This document shows positions 6,098 through 14,153 of a stretch of DNA of 23,807 bases, piece after piece; the stretch's first letter is position 1, and the number at the start of each line of letters is the position of its first letter. The notes below the pieces were generated by a model. That model ran no database searches. It had not been told where the DNA came from and saw nothing but the letters and a program-made list of their open reading frames with translations. The stretch comes from Planctomycetota bacterium. GTDB taxonomy: Bacteria; Planctomycetota; Planctomycetia; Isosphaerales; Isosphaeraceae. Position numbers and translations under genes: made by a program. The stretch spans positions 1-23,807 of the forward strand of contig JAJYDH010000024.1 in NCBI GenBank assembly GCA_021777685.1. Direction: 5' to 3'.

Positions 6098-8047
6098 ATG
6101 AAGTTTCTATCATCAAGACCAGCACCCGGCCGTCCTCGCGGACGCTCGTCGCGCCGTGATCGGACCCTGTTCGTGCCCTTGGCGAACGAGTTGGAGGGCC
6201 GGAGCCTGCTCAGCACCTTGAGCGTGACGAACGCCCTGGACGCCGGGGCGGGCTCGCTCCGGCAGGCCATCCTGCAGGCGGGCAACAACGACACGATCAC
6301 CTTCGCCTCGAGCCTGGCGGGCCAGACCATCGCCCTGTCGGGCGCCCTGACCCTGGACAAGAGCCTGGATATCGAGGGGATCGGCAACGACGGGGTCTCC
6401 ATCAAGGATGCCTCGGGCCCGGCCTTCGTCGTCGTCGGCTCGCAGAGCAATAACGTGGTCATCCACGACGTCTCCGTCAGCGGGGGTATCCAGGTTTTCA
6501 GCGGTAATGTCCAGGTCCACGACGCGACGATCTCCGGCGGCACGGCGTTCCTGGGCGGCGGGATCTTCGTCTCGAACGGCAACCTTCAGATCAACCACAG
6601 CGCCATCGAGAACAACACGGCCGCCGAGGGCGGCGGTGTCTTCATCATCGGCGGCAACCTGGAGATCAACAATTCGGTCATCTCCGACAACAAGGCAATC
6701 GGTGCCAACGGGATCGTCGCGATCGGGGGCGGAGTCCTCGCGCTCGACGGCAACGTCGAGATCACGCAGTCCATGATCTCGGGGAACCAGGCCATCGGCG
6801 CCAGCGGTGTGGTCGGCGGCAATGGGGCCCTCGCGATCGGCGGCGGCCTCTTCTTCTCCGGCCAGAACATGGAGATCAATCACACCCCCTTCATCGGCAA
6901 CCAGGCCTTGGGCGGCAACGGCGGCGCCGGCGATGCCAGCACCAACGCGGCGGTGCCGGGCCAGAATGGCGGGAACGGGGGCATCGGGCTGGGTGGAGGG
7001 CTCTACATCGCCGCCGCCAACGTGGTCAACCTCGACCAGGAACAGTTCAGCTACAACCTGGCCATGGGAGGCGCCGGCGGGCCTGGGGGCGCCGGGGCGA
7101 TCGGCACGGCGGGGTCGAATGGACTGGCGGGGGCTCCGGGAGGCTCAGGTGGCGCCATCGGCGGCGCGGGGGGCGTCGGGACCAACGGAGGCAACGGCGG
7201 AGCGGGGAGCAACGGAGGTAACGGCGGTGTGGCCGGAGCCGGCGCCGGCGGGGCGCTTTACGTCGTGGCCGGGACCGTCCACATCACTCAAGGTCAGATC
7301 GACCACAATCTGGCCCTGGGCGGGGCTGGCGGGGTCGGCGGGGCCGGCGGTCAGGGCGGTGCCGGGGGCATCGGCGGGGTCGGCGGGCCGGGCGGGAATG
7401 GTGCCGTCAACCTCGCCGGAGGAAGTACCGGCGGCACGGGCGGCAACGGTGGGACGGGCGGCAATGGCGGGAACGGCGGGAACGGCGGGAACGGTGGCGT
7501 CGGAGGATTCGGCCTGGGTGGTGGCATCGTCAACGGCGGCGTCATGGACATCAATCAGACCACATTCACGGTCGACGACGCGATCGGGGGCCTCGGCGGG
7601 GCCGGCGGCTTCCCGGGCGGCGGCGGATTCGCCGGCGGCGGGGGGCTCGGTGGCGTCGGCGGGACCGGCTACAACACGGACGGGACGCCGATCGCGGCCT
7701 CAAACGGCTCTAATGGCGGCGCGGGCGTGAACGGGTCGAGCGGAGTGCTCGGCGCGGGAGCAAGCAACGGATTCGGCCTCGGCGGCGGGATCTTCAACCT
7801 CGCCGGCGGCGTGCTCTCCGTGATGAATAGCACCTATTCCGCGGACGTGGCGAACTACGGCCTGGACATCTTCAACGCCTCCGGCGTGACCGTGCAGATC
7901 AAGAACACGACCATTTCGGACGTGTTCGGGCCCGTCGACTACGGGCAGGGCAACGGCAACGGCAACAGCAACGGCAACGGCAACGGCCAAGGCAACGGCA
8001 ACGGCCACGGCAACGGTCAGGGAAAGGGAAAGGGTCACGGCAATTGA
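6098..8047 (+). CDS. Glycine-rich beta-helix surface protein with planctomycete leader motif
   Basis: 649 aa. The N-terminus is basic (SSRPAPGRPRGRSSRRDR), followed by LANELEGRSLLST, a match to the planctomycete leader pattern LExRxLLS (residues 32-39). Then TNALDAGAGSLRQAILQAG starts a right-handed beta-helix like Pmp/pectate-lyase-type repeat proteins, with repeated units such as ISGGTAFLGGGIFV and IENNTAAEGGGVFI. Residues about 270-560 become extremely Gly/Asn/Ala-rich (GGNGGNGGNGG runs, PE-PGRS-like). The last about 32 residues are a GNGNGQGNGHG tail encoded by tandem hexamers. ATG 6098 is preferred: it follows GGGGGA by 7 nt, is the first Met of the basic leader, and the open frame upstream looks non-coding. 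Likely secreted or cell-surface; adhesion or structural role inferred. No enzyme motif seen. Confidence 0.85.
   Translation: MKFLSSRPAPGRPRGRSSRRDRTLFVPLANELEGRSLLSTLSVTNALDAGAGSLRQAILQAGNNDTITFASSLAGQTIALSGALTLDKSLDIEGIGNDGVSIKDASGPAFVVVGSQSNNVVIHDVSVSGGIQVFSGNVQVHDATISGGTAFLGGGIFVSNGNLQINHSAIENNTAAEGGGVFIIGGNLEINNSVISDNKAIGANGIVAIGGGVLALDGNVEITQSMISGNQAIGASGVVGGNGALAIGGGLFFSGQNMEINHTPFIGNQALGGNGGAGDASTNAAVPGQNGGNGGIGLGGGLYIAAANVVNLDQEQFSYNLAMGGAGGPGGAGAIGTAGSNGLAGAPGGSGGAIGGAGGVGTNGGNGGAGSNGGNGGVAGAGAGGALYVVAGTVHITQGQIDHNLALGGAGGVGGAGGQGGAGGIGGVGGPGGNGAVNLAGGSTGGTGGNGGTGGNGGNGGNGGNGGVGGFGLGGGIVNGGVMDINQTTFTVDDAIGGLGGAGGFPGGGGFAGGGGLGGVGGTGYNTDGTPIAASNGSNGGAGVNGSSGVLGAGASNGFGLGGGIFNLAGGVLSVMNSTYSADVANYGLDIFNASGVTVQIKNTTISDVFGPVDYGQGNGNGNSNGNGNGQGNGNGHGNGQGKGKGHGN
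7437..7500 (+). repeat. In-frame 9-bp tandem repeats (Gly-Gly-Asn coding)
   Basis: Runs of GGCGGGAAC-type 9-mers encode GGN triplets inside the glycine-rich surface protein. The unit length keeps the frame, so copy-number change would alter protein length without truncation. Confidence 0.7.
7948..8043 (+). repeat. In-frame GGCAAC hexamer array at the 3' end of the surface protein gene
   Basis: Roughly 16 imperfect GGCAAC-like hexamers (variants GGCCAA, GGCCAC, GGTCAG, GGAAAG, GGTCAC) encode the Gly-Asn/Gln/His/Lys tail. The end becomes Lys/His-richer. The array could expand or contract by slippage. Confidence 0.75.
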
Positions 8048-8069
8048 ATCCCGATGCCTGAGCACGAAC

Positions 8070-8103
8070 GGCCGGGGGCATGCCACTCAGGCTGCCCCCG
8101 GCC
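8070..8103. terminator. Bidirectional terminator hairpin between convergent genes
   Basis: A perfect 11-bp stem, GGCCGGGGGCA (8070-8080) with its complement at 8093-8103, and a 12-nt loop. It sits between the surface protein stop (8047, +) and the isomerase stop (8143, -). There is no clear T tract on either side, so termination is inferred from the stem strength and position. Confidence 0.7.
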
Positions 8104-8142
8104 GCTCCTTGGCTTCGGGGATTTCGTGCCCGATCGATCGCG

Positions 8143-9153
8143 TCAGGCTTTCTTCGCCTGGGCCTCGGCGAAGGCGGAGTCGAAGCCGCGACCGGAGGAC
8201 TTGAATCCCATCTTGGTCCTTGTGAACTTCGCGGCCTCGGCGGCGCCGTATTCGCGGTCCATGCCGGGGTCTTCCCACTCGACCGAGAGGGGGCCTTCGT
8301 AGTCGATCGCGTTGAGGGCCCGCGCGATCTCCTCGAAGTCGACCTGGCCCCTTCCGGGCGAGCGGAAGTCCCAGCCCCGGCGCGAGTCGCCGAAGTTCAG
8401 GTGCGAGCCGAGGATTCCGGTCTTGCCGTCGAGGGTCCGCGCGGCGTCCTTGACGTGGACGTGATAGATCCGGTCGGGGAAGGCCCGGATGAACGCCACG
8501 GGGTCGACGAACTGCCAGAGCAGGTGGCTGGGATCGAAGTTGAACCCGAACTCAGGCCGGTGATTCATCGCTTCGAGCGCCATCTGGGCCGAGTAAAGGT
8601 CGAAGGCGATCTCGGTCGGGTGGACCTCCAGCGCGAACTTGACGCCGACCTCCTTGAACACGTCGAGGATCGGGTTCCAGCGCTCGGCCAGGAGCTTGAA
8701 CCCGTCGGCGATCGTCTTGTCGGAGACGGGCGGGAACGAGTAGAGCAGGTGCCAGATCGACGAGCCGGTGAAGCCGTTGACCACCTTGACGCCCAGCTTC
8801 GCGGCGGCCCGGGCGGTGTCCTTCATCTCCTGGATGGCCCAGTCCCGCTTCTTCTCGGCATTCCCACGGACGTTGGCCGGGACCCAGTCGTCGGTCCGGT
8901 CGTCGAGGATGTCGAGGACGAGCTGGCCCGTCAGGTGATTGGAGATGGCCCAGGTCTTCAGGCCATACTTGGCCAGGAGGTCGTGCCGGCCCTGGCAATA
9001 TTTGTCGTCGTTCAGCGCCTGCTGGACGTTGAAATGGTCGCCCCAGCAAGGAAGCTCGATGCCGTCGTAGCCCCACTGGCTGGCCTTCTGGCAGATCGTC
9101 TCCAGCGGCAGGTCGGCCCACTGTCCGGTGAAGAGGGTGACGGGTCGGGCCAT
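8143..9153 (-). CDS. Sugar phosphate isomerase/epimerase-like TIM-barrel protein
   Basis: 336 aa, starting MARPVTLFTGQWADLPLE. It belongs to the xylose-isomerase-like TIM-barrel (AP endonuclease family 2) fold. Candidate metal ligands stand where the fold expects them: E176 in FALEVHPTE, D207 and H210 in NFDPSHLLWQ, H231/H233 in HVHVKD, and E292/E294 in SVEWEDPG. Such enzymes isomerise or epimerise free or phosphorylated sugars and inositols using a divalent metal; the substrate cannot be told. ATG 9153 is chosen because the fold's first strand begins immediately and GGGAG lies about 10 nt upstream; the 48 codons upstream look non-coding. It is cytoplasmic, with no signal peptide. It diverges from the HAD phosphatase gene across 161 bp, so the two could share a control region. 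Confidence 0.9.
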   Translation of the reverse strand: MARPVTLFTGQWADLPLETICQKASQWGYDGIELPCWGDHFNVQQALNDDKYCQGRHDLLAKYGLKTWAISNHLTGQLVLDILDDRTDDWVPANVRGNAEKKRDWAIQEMKDTARAAAKLGVKVVNGFTGSSIWHLLYSFPPVSDKTIADGFKLLAERWNPILDVFKEVGVKFALEVHPTEIAFDLYSAQMALEAMNHRPEFGFNFDPSHLLWQFVDPVAFIRAFPDRIYHVHVKDAARTLDGKTGILGSHLNFGDSRRGWDFRSPGRGQVDFEEIARALNAIDYEGPLSVEWEDPGMDREYGAAEAAKFTRTKMGFKSSGRGFDSAFAEAQAKKA

Positions 9154-9314
9154 GATGCGCGTGCTCCCAGTGGCGTCTTCGGGGATGATCGGGAGAGAAG
9201 ACGCAAACATAGAGGGGGAACGGGGGAATGTCAACGATTTGACGGCGGAACGGCCCCCCGCCATAATCATCCGCTCAGGCCCCTCCGAGGGCCGCATTCC
9301 GACCCGAGGTCCCG
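9154..9314. promoter_or_regulatory. Divergent promoter region between isomerase and HAD genes
   Basis: 161 bp between two divergent starts (9153 -, 9315 +). Both promoters must lie here or inside the genes. I see no clear operator palindrome or consensus -35/-10. Confidence 0.4.
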
Positions 9315-9971
9315 ATGCCCACTCACGCCGTCCTGTTCGATTTCGACGGGGTGATCGCGGACACCGAGAACGTCCACGTCGTCGCCTGGCAGCGGACCCT
9401 CGGCGCGATGGGCTGGTTCGAGCCCGACGAGGTCTGCGCCCGGGCGGTCGAGGTCGACGACCGGGCGTTCCTCGCCGAGGTGTTCGACCGGCGGAAGATC
9501 GACGGGGGCAACGTCGACGGGTGGGTCGCCCGCAAGCAGGAGTTGACCTTGCGGCTCCTGGCCGACTCCCCGAAGGTCTATCCCGGCGTCGTCGAGTTGG
9601 TCGATCAACTCCGGGGGCGGGTCCGCCTGGGCGTTGTCTCGACGACCTGGCGGGCCAACGTTGAGGGCGTCCTGGCAGCCTCGGGCCTGCTCGGGGCCTT
9701 CGAGTGGGTCATCGGCAAGGAAGACGTGAAGCATCCCAAGCCCGACCCGGAGGGTTATCGCCTGGCCGTCGACCGGCTGAAGCTCCCCGCGAGCGAGCTC
9801 ATTGCCATCGAAGACTCCCCCAACGGCCTGGCCTCGGCGCGAGGTGCGGGCGTGCGTGCCCTGGCCGTCGGCCACCGGAGGCCCAAGGGGGATTGGGTCG
9901 GCGACGCACCGTTCGTCGCCGATCTGGCCGATCGGACCCGAGTCATGGAATGTCTGGGAATTCCGGTCTGA
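9315..9971 (+). CDS. HAD-family phosphatase, beta-phosphoglucomutase-like
   Basis: 218 aa with all four HAD motifs: motif I FDFDGVIADTE (nucleophile D9, acid/base D11), motif II in GVVSTTW (about 109-110), motif III lysine in KHPKPDPEGY (K142), and motif IV IEDSPNG (E166/D167). The helical cap between motifs I and II (about 17-85) and the KPDPEGY sequence place it in subfamily IA near beta-phosphoglucomutases and small sugar-phosphate phosphatases. It would dephosphorylate or interconvert a phosphosugar in the cytoplasm; mutase or phosphatase cannot be separated from sequence alone. ATG 9315 follows CGAGGTCCCG, a modest ribosome site. It is divergent from the isomerase-like gene, which suggests a shared sugar theme. 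A terminal inverted-repeat element starts right at its stop codon. Confidence 0.92.
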   Translation: MPTHAVLFDFDGVIADTENVHVVAWQRTLGAMGWFEPDEVCARAVEVDDRAFLAEVFDRRKIDGGNVDGWVARKQELTLRLLADSPKVYPGVVELVDQLRGRVRLGVVSTTWRANVEGVLAASGLLGAFEWVIGKEDVKHPKPDPEGYRLAVDRLKLPASELIAIEDSPNGLASARGAGVRALAVGHRRPKGDWVGDAPFVADLADRTRVMECLGIPV

Positions 9972-10039
9972 GAGGCTATCCGGAAAGGTCTCGCGGCCCG
10001 GAGCCAGTCCCCATTCCGCTCGCTTAACGGATAGCCTCT
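9971..10039. repeat. Short inverted-repeat element between convergent genes
   Basis: Perfect 12-bp ends AGAGGCTATCCG (9971-9982) and complement (10028-10039) enclose 45 bp that include CGGAGCCAGTCCCC (9999-10012), a 14-mer that recurs twice at 20848-20861 and 20940-20953. The first base overlaps the last base of the HAD stop codon. It may act as terminator for the convergent genes, a small mobile element, or both. No flanking direct repeat was found. Confidence 0.65.
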
Positions 10040-10059
10040 GAAGGACCCCGACGCCCCGG

Positions 10060-10272
10060 TCAATTCGCGGGGGTCTGCTTCGAGGGCTGGCCGAAGATCT
10101 CCTTGCCCTGGCTCAGGTCTTGCCACTGGTATTCCTTCTTCGGCGCCGGGTCGGTGCCGGTCGCCAACGGGGCGGAGGTCTTCCGGGCCGCCGTGCAGCC
10201 GACGAACGCGGCGAGCGTCGCGGCGGAGAGCAGGGCCACCGCCAGCGATCGAGTCACGGGCTTGATCTTCAT
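10060..10272 (-). CDS. Small putative lipoprotein
   Basis: 70 aa: MKIKPVTRSLAVALLSAATL followed by AAFVGC, a signal peptide with a lipobox-like FVGC (lipidated Cys at residue 26). The rest is a short mature part of about 45 residues rich in Pro, Lys and Gln (PAPKKEYQWQDLSQGKEIFG). The start is decided by the ribosome site: AAGGAGGGG lies directly against an ATG at 10278 but 8 nt from the ATG at 10272, so 10272 is the better start. Using 10278 adds only Met-Lys. It follows the glycosidase-like gene on the same strand after about 110 bp and may be its last operon member. The family is not recognised; a role in the envelope is inferred from the lipobox only. Confidence 0.75.
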   Translation of the reverse strand: MKIKPVTRSLAVALLSAATLAAFVGCTAARKTSAPLATGTDPAPKKEYQWQDLSQGKEIFGQPSKQTPAN

Positions 10273-10384
10273 CTTCATCCCCTCCTTGGGTTGACGGGAT
10301 GATAACTCGGCGACATGAGAGGACAAGGCCAATCCGCACCGACTCTTCTCGGGACCGAGGAAGGTTCCGGGTGGAAGCCCGGCC

Positions 10385-13294
10385 TCACTCGACGGCCATC
10401 TCCCAGTGGATGCCGGGGCTCCGGCCGTCGATCGCCAGGCGGTATCCCCCCTCGATCTTCTCCAGGGTTACGGGGGCGACCCTCGCGCCGGTGTTGTCCA
10501 GGGCGTAGCCCTTGACGTTCCCCTGTTTCTTCCAGGAGACGTTGGCCTTGAGGGGCTCCTTGAGAAGGGGAGGAATGCCGGGGTCGGCCGGCTCTCGCTT
10601 CCACTCGTCCGCCCAGCGGAAGCCGGTCGGCTCGACGCGGGCGATCGCCGTGACCAGCAGCCGCTTGCCGGTCGCGATCGGCTCGGCGCCGAACGAGGAG
10701 ACGGCGACGACGCCGAACGGGCCGGCCGAGACGTCGATCGTCAGGCCGTCGAACGTCGCGCCCGACTCGCCCACCCAGCCGGCCACGGCCCGGGTGTGCG
10801 GGGTGTCGATCACCAGGCGGCCTTCGCGACTGTCCCAGCCGCCGACGCCCCGGTGGGCCGTCCGGGCGGACTTCCGCGAGGCTCCCGGATGGGGCGAGGT
10901 CTCGGGGGCGTTGAGGAGGATCGACGAGGCGTGCGGCAGGAGGGCGAACGCCTGGGGGATGCCGTTGACGACCTCCGTCAGCGAGAAGATGTCCTCGCCC
11001 CCGCCGGTCCCGGCGGCGTCGGCGCCCCAGACTCGGGGGAACATGAAGACGCCCCGGCGGATCAGGGCGTCCCAGTCCTCGCGCGCGGCGGTCTCGACGG
11101 CGAGCAGCAGGTCGGCGCCTTCGTAGGGCGAGGCCCAGGCCCCGAAGGTCGGGACCGCCCACTGGCCCACGACGTAGGGCCGGTCGGCCTTCCGCTTCTT
11201 CGACGAGTCGGACAGGAGCCCGCCGGTCCTGCTCCAGAGGATCGAGCGGCGGTCGGGGCCGGCCCAGCTCGGCGGGTTGTAATAGAGGCGATCGTCGATC
11301 AGGTCGAGCCCCGAGACGGCCTCTGCCGCGGAATAGTCGTAGTCGCGCCTCCAGTGCGAGCCCCCGGCGATGGGGACCTTGAGGCCGGCCTTGCGGAGCT
11401 GATCGGCCAGGGTCCGCCACTGCTCGCCCTCGGCGGCCTGCCACCCTCGGCGGGCGGTGGCGACCTCGTCCTTGCGCATCAGGTCGCGGATCGCGGCGAC
11501 CTCGGTGCCGGAGAATCGGTCGGGGTCGACCAGATCGAACAGGGTTAGCTCGCCGGCCAGCGTGACCCAGGCCAGGACGGGGTCCGCGCGGAGGGCCAGC
11601 CCGGTCCCGGGGTTGACGTGCGAGAGGAGCGCCTCGGCCCCCTTCCTCGCGGCCTCGCGGATGGCCGGGTCGAACGCCGCCGCCGGGCCGCCGCCGGGGG
11701 GAAGGTGGCGGGCGTTGGCGATCGAGTCGTCGCCCTCGCGGAACTTCCGGCCGGACTGGAGCTCGATCGCGACGTAGATGCCCCGCTCCTTGAGCGCGGC
11801 GATCAGCCAGTCGAGCTTCGAAAGGGCCTCGGGGTCAAGCTCCTTGGTGTCGTCCCGGGTGTCGTCGAACAGGCTCCGGGACGGGCCGAGCGGGACGTCG
11901 AGGTCGCCCAGCCGGACGAGGTTCACGCCCGATCGGGCCAGTCGATCGGCCAGGGCGACGGCCCGTTCCCTGTCCGCCGGGAAGGCGGTCGGCGGGAGCA
12001 GAGAGACGCCGAAAAACCGGGCGCGTTTCCCCTTGCTGAAGGCGAGCCGCCCGCCCTTGACGGTCACGAATCCGTGCTTGCCGGCCGGGGCGTCGAGCAA
12101 CGCCGAGGCGTCGAGCGCCGACTTCTCGACGATGCTCGGAGAAGGGGCGACCGGGAACCAGCCCGTCGTCCCGGTCTCGACGTGGTCCGGGGTCCACTGG
12201 GTCGCGCCGCCGTTGGCCTCGACCCGGACGTCGTCGATCAGGAGGGTCCCGTAGGCTGATTCCTTCTCGAACTGGATCAGGGCCCGGATCGCGTTCGGAG
12301 GGATCGGGACGGTCGCCCTCGCGGGCTGCCATCCGGGTGTGCTGGCGAAGCTGAGCGCCGGGACGCCCCGTTCGAGCCCCGGCAACGGCCGGCCATCGTC
12401 GTCGAGGAAGTAGAAGGCCGCCATCGCACCGCTGGCGCCTCGGAGGCCCGTGCCCTTGTAGGCCAGGGAGATGTCGAGCGACCCGAGCCCCTGGATCGGC
12501 ACCGCGAGGCCGGTGAACGCCCTCGCCCCGTTCCCCTTCAGCTCGATCGCCGCGTGCGATCGGTTGCCGGGGAAGACCCGGCGGGCGCCGTGGTCGACCT
12601 GCCAGCCCGTCGGGGCCGGGTCGCCCAGCTCGAAGTCGCCGTTGGCGGCGAGGTTCGACGTCGCCTTGCCGCCGATCGGGACGAGGTCGACCGTCATGTT
12701 GTCGAACTCGGCGGCGCCGGTGGCCCCGAGCAGGCCGATCGAGAGGATCGCCAGGCGGGTGTCGGGCGGGATCGAGATCCGCTTGACGACGCGGGTCCAG
12801 GTCGGGCCGATCGACTTCCAGGGGCCGAGCCCGCCCCGTCGGACCGTCCTGAGCTGGAGCGGGTCGCTGAGAAAGTCGACCATCAGGGCGGGCTCGTCCC
12901 CGAGCCGATCGCCCGAGACGACCGACTCCTGCCGGACCCAGATGCCGATGACGACCGCCTCGAACTCCCGCCCGTCCACCCCGAACGCCCGGCTGGCCCG
13001 GGAAGGCCGGCCGGGCCTCGCGTTCTCGAACCGGAAGCACTTCGTCTTCGGACCGCCGACGCCCCCTTCGACAACCTTCGCGTCGCGGAGGTTGTACCAG
13101 CCGTCGGGGACGCCGTCCTCGTCGGTGTCGACCTCGAAGTCTTCGAGCGGCTTGGGGCCGAGCGGGACCTCGGTCGCCTGATTCGGCGTCGTGGGCTCCT
13201 GGGCGAGGAGGAAGGTGGCAGGTCCCAGGAGCAGGGCCGGGACCAGCAGGCGAAGGGCGAGGCGTCTGGCGAGGTCCGAGGGGCGTCCGATCAC
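10385..13294 (-). CDS. Large exported glycosidase-like protein (carbohydrate-binding domains plus TIM barrel)
   Basis: 969 aa. Signal peptide at 1-31 (LALRLLVPALLLGPATFLLA, cut near AQE). Residues about 48-205 and 210-355 look like two jelly-roll carbohydrate-binding-type domains (EDFEVDTDEDGVPDGW; NGDFELGDPAPTGWQ; FDNMTVDL and LIDDVRVE ends). Residues about 395-800 resemble a clan GH-A TIM barrel (FFGVSLLPPTAFPAD, VNLVRLGDLD, LDWLIAALKERGIYV, VLAWVTLAGELTLFDL). The usual Asn-Glu acid/base pair appears here as Gly-Glu (about E582), so activity is uncertain. The C-terminal ~170 residues look like beta domains. The GTG start overlaps the upstream methyltransferase stop (GTGA, 13291-13294), showing an operon. 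Secreted polysaccharide degradation or binding is inferred; no exact GH family is assigned. Confidence 0.82.
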   Translation of the reverse strand: MIGRPSDLARRLALRLLVPALLLGPATFLLAQEPTTPNQATEVPLGPKPLEDFEVDTDEDGVPDGWYNLRDAKVVEGGVGGPKTKCFRFENARPGRPSRASRAFGVDGREFEAVVIGIWVRQESVVSGDRLGDEPALMVDFLSDPLQLRTVRRGGLGPWKSIGPTWTRVVKRISIPPDTRLAILSIGLLGATGAAEFDNMTVDLVPIGGKATSNLAANGDFELGDPAPTGWQVDHGARRVFPGNRSHAAIELKGNGARAFTGLAVPIQGLGSLDISLAYKGTGLRGASGAMAAFYFLDDDGRPLPGLERGVPALSFASTPGWQPARATVPIPPNAIRALIQFEKESAYGTLLIDDVRVEANGGATQWTPDHVETGTTGWFPVAPSPSIVEKSALDASALLDAPAGKHGFVTVKGGRLAFSKGKRARFFGVSLLPPTAFPADRERAVALADRLARSGVNLVRLGDLDVPLGPSRSLFDDTRDDTKELDPEALSKLDWLIAALKERGIYVAIELQSGRKFREGDDSIANARHLPPGGGPAAAFDPAIREAARKGAEALLSHVNPGTGLALRADPVLAWVTLAGELTLFDLVDPDRFSGTEVAAIRDLMRKDEVATARRGWQAAEGEQWRTLADQLRKAGLKVPIAGGSHWRRDYDYSAAEAVSGLDLIDDRLYYNPPSWAGPDRRSILWSRTGGLLSDSSKKRKADRPYVVGQWAVPTFGAWASPYEGADLLLAVETAAREDWDALIRRGVFMFPRVWGADAAGTGGGEDIFSLTEVVNGIPQAFALLPHASSILLNAPETSPHPGASRKSARTAHRGVGGWDSREGRLVIDTPHTRAVAGWVGESGATFDGLTIDVSAGPFGVVAVSSFGAEPIATGKRLLVTAIARVEPTGFRWADEWKREPADPGIPPLLKEPLKANVSWKKQGNVKGYALDNTGARVAPVTLEKIEGGYRLAIDGRSPGIHWEMAVE

Positions 13295-14046
13295 GGCTTG
13301 GCTCCCTCTTTGGCCTCGCGCTGGGCCTTGCCGGTCATCGGGACGAACAGGGTCGGGCGGAGGACCTTGTCGGTCAGCTTGCCGTCCTTCTTGATCATCA
13401 GGTGGACGCGCTGGTCGAACTTGCCGCCCAGGGGGATGACCATCCGCCCCCCTTCCTTGAGCTGCTCGACCAGCGGCGGCGGCACCTTGGTCGGGGCGCA
13501 GGTGACGACGATCGCGTCGAACGGCGCGGCCTCGGGCCAGCCCGCGTAGCCGTCGCCGATCCTGGTGTGAATATTGGTGTAGCCCAGCTCCTTGTGGACC
13601 TCGGCCGCCCGCTTGCCCAGCGGGGGGTGGATCTCGACCGAGTAGACGTCCTTGACCAGCCTCGACAGGATCGCCGACTGGAAGCCCGAGCCGGTGCCGA
13701 CCTCGTACACCTTGTCGGTGGGCTTGGGGTCGATCACCTCGGTCATGAAGGCGACCTCGAACGGTGCCGTCAGGGTCTGCCCCTCTCCGATCGGGATCGA
13801 CTCGTCGTCATAAGCCTGGCGCTGGGTGTCGGGCGGCAGGAACTTGTGACGGGGGACGGTCCGGAAGGCGTCGAGGACCCGCTTGTCCTTGATCCCCCGC
13901 TCGATCAAGGACTGCTGGACCATCTTGTTCCGGGCGGCGGACCGGGTGTCGGTCGCGGGCTCGTCACCGGCCCCGGCCGCGACGAGGGCCGAGAGCGAGG
14001 CCATCGCCGAGAGGGCGAGGGCGCGGAGGGTCGGTAAGCATGCCAT
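13291..14046 (-). CDS. pcm: Exported protein-L-isoaspartate O-methyltransferase-like protein
   Basis: 251 aa. Residues about 1-27 are a hydrophobic leader (LRALALSAMASLSALVAAGAG). The rest is the PCMT fold: VPRHKFLPP, AYDDESIPIGEGQTLTAPFE (the conserved QT-SAP type block), SAM-binding motif I VYEVGTGSGFQSA at 113-125, acidic motif VYSVEIHPPL, RIGDGYAGWPE, and FDAIVVTCAP. PCMT methylates isoaspartyl residues with SAM to start repair of aged proteins. SAM is cytoplasmic, so an exported copy is odd; the leader could also be a membrane anchor. I chose ATG 14046 because the leader begins there and the upstream extension crosses the hairpin at 14076-14124; the ribosome site is weak. It overlaps the downstream glycosidase-like gene by GTGA. 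The family is confident, the location is inferred. Confidence 0.88.
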   Translation of the reverse strand: MACLPTLRALALSAMASLSALVAAGAGDEPATDTRSAARNKMVQQSLIERGIKDKRVLDAFRTVPRHKFLPPDTQRQAYDDESIPIGEGQTLTAPFEVAFMTEVIDPKPTDKVYEVGTGSGFQSAILSRLVKDVYSVEIHPPLGKRAAEVHKELGYTNIHTRIGDGYAGWPEAAPFDAIVVTCAPTKVPPPLVEQLKEGGRMVIPLGGKFDQRVHLMIKKDGKLTDKVLRPTLFVPMTGKAQREAKEGAKP

Positions 14047-14075
14047 CGGCGGGGACTCGCCACGGAGGAAAGGGA

Positions 14076-14124
14076 ACGGGCCCGTGCTGGATGTCTCCAC
14101 CTTAGCAGAGACGCACGGGCCCGT
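14076..14124 (-). terminator. Terminator hairpin between surface protein and methyltransferase genes
   Basis: ACGGGCCCGTGC (14076-14087) and its complement (14113-14124) form a perfect 12-bp stem, with an additional GTCTC/GAGAC pairing inside. It lies about 30 bp past the stop of the 1194-aa surface protein and upstream of the methyltransferase start, separating two minus-strand transcription units. There is no strong T tract. Confidence 0.6.
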
Positions 14125-14153
14125 CATTCCATTTCAAAGATCCCGCCGGAGGA

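Noticed and set aside
8080..9354. 424-codon + frame over the isomerase gene
   Set aside because: Antisense shadow; the minus strand shows a full TIM-barrel protein with metal ligands.
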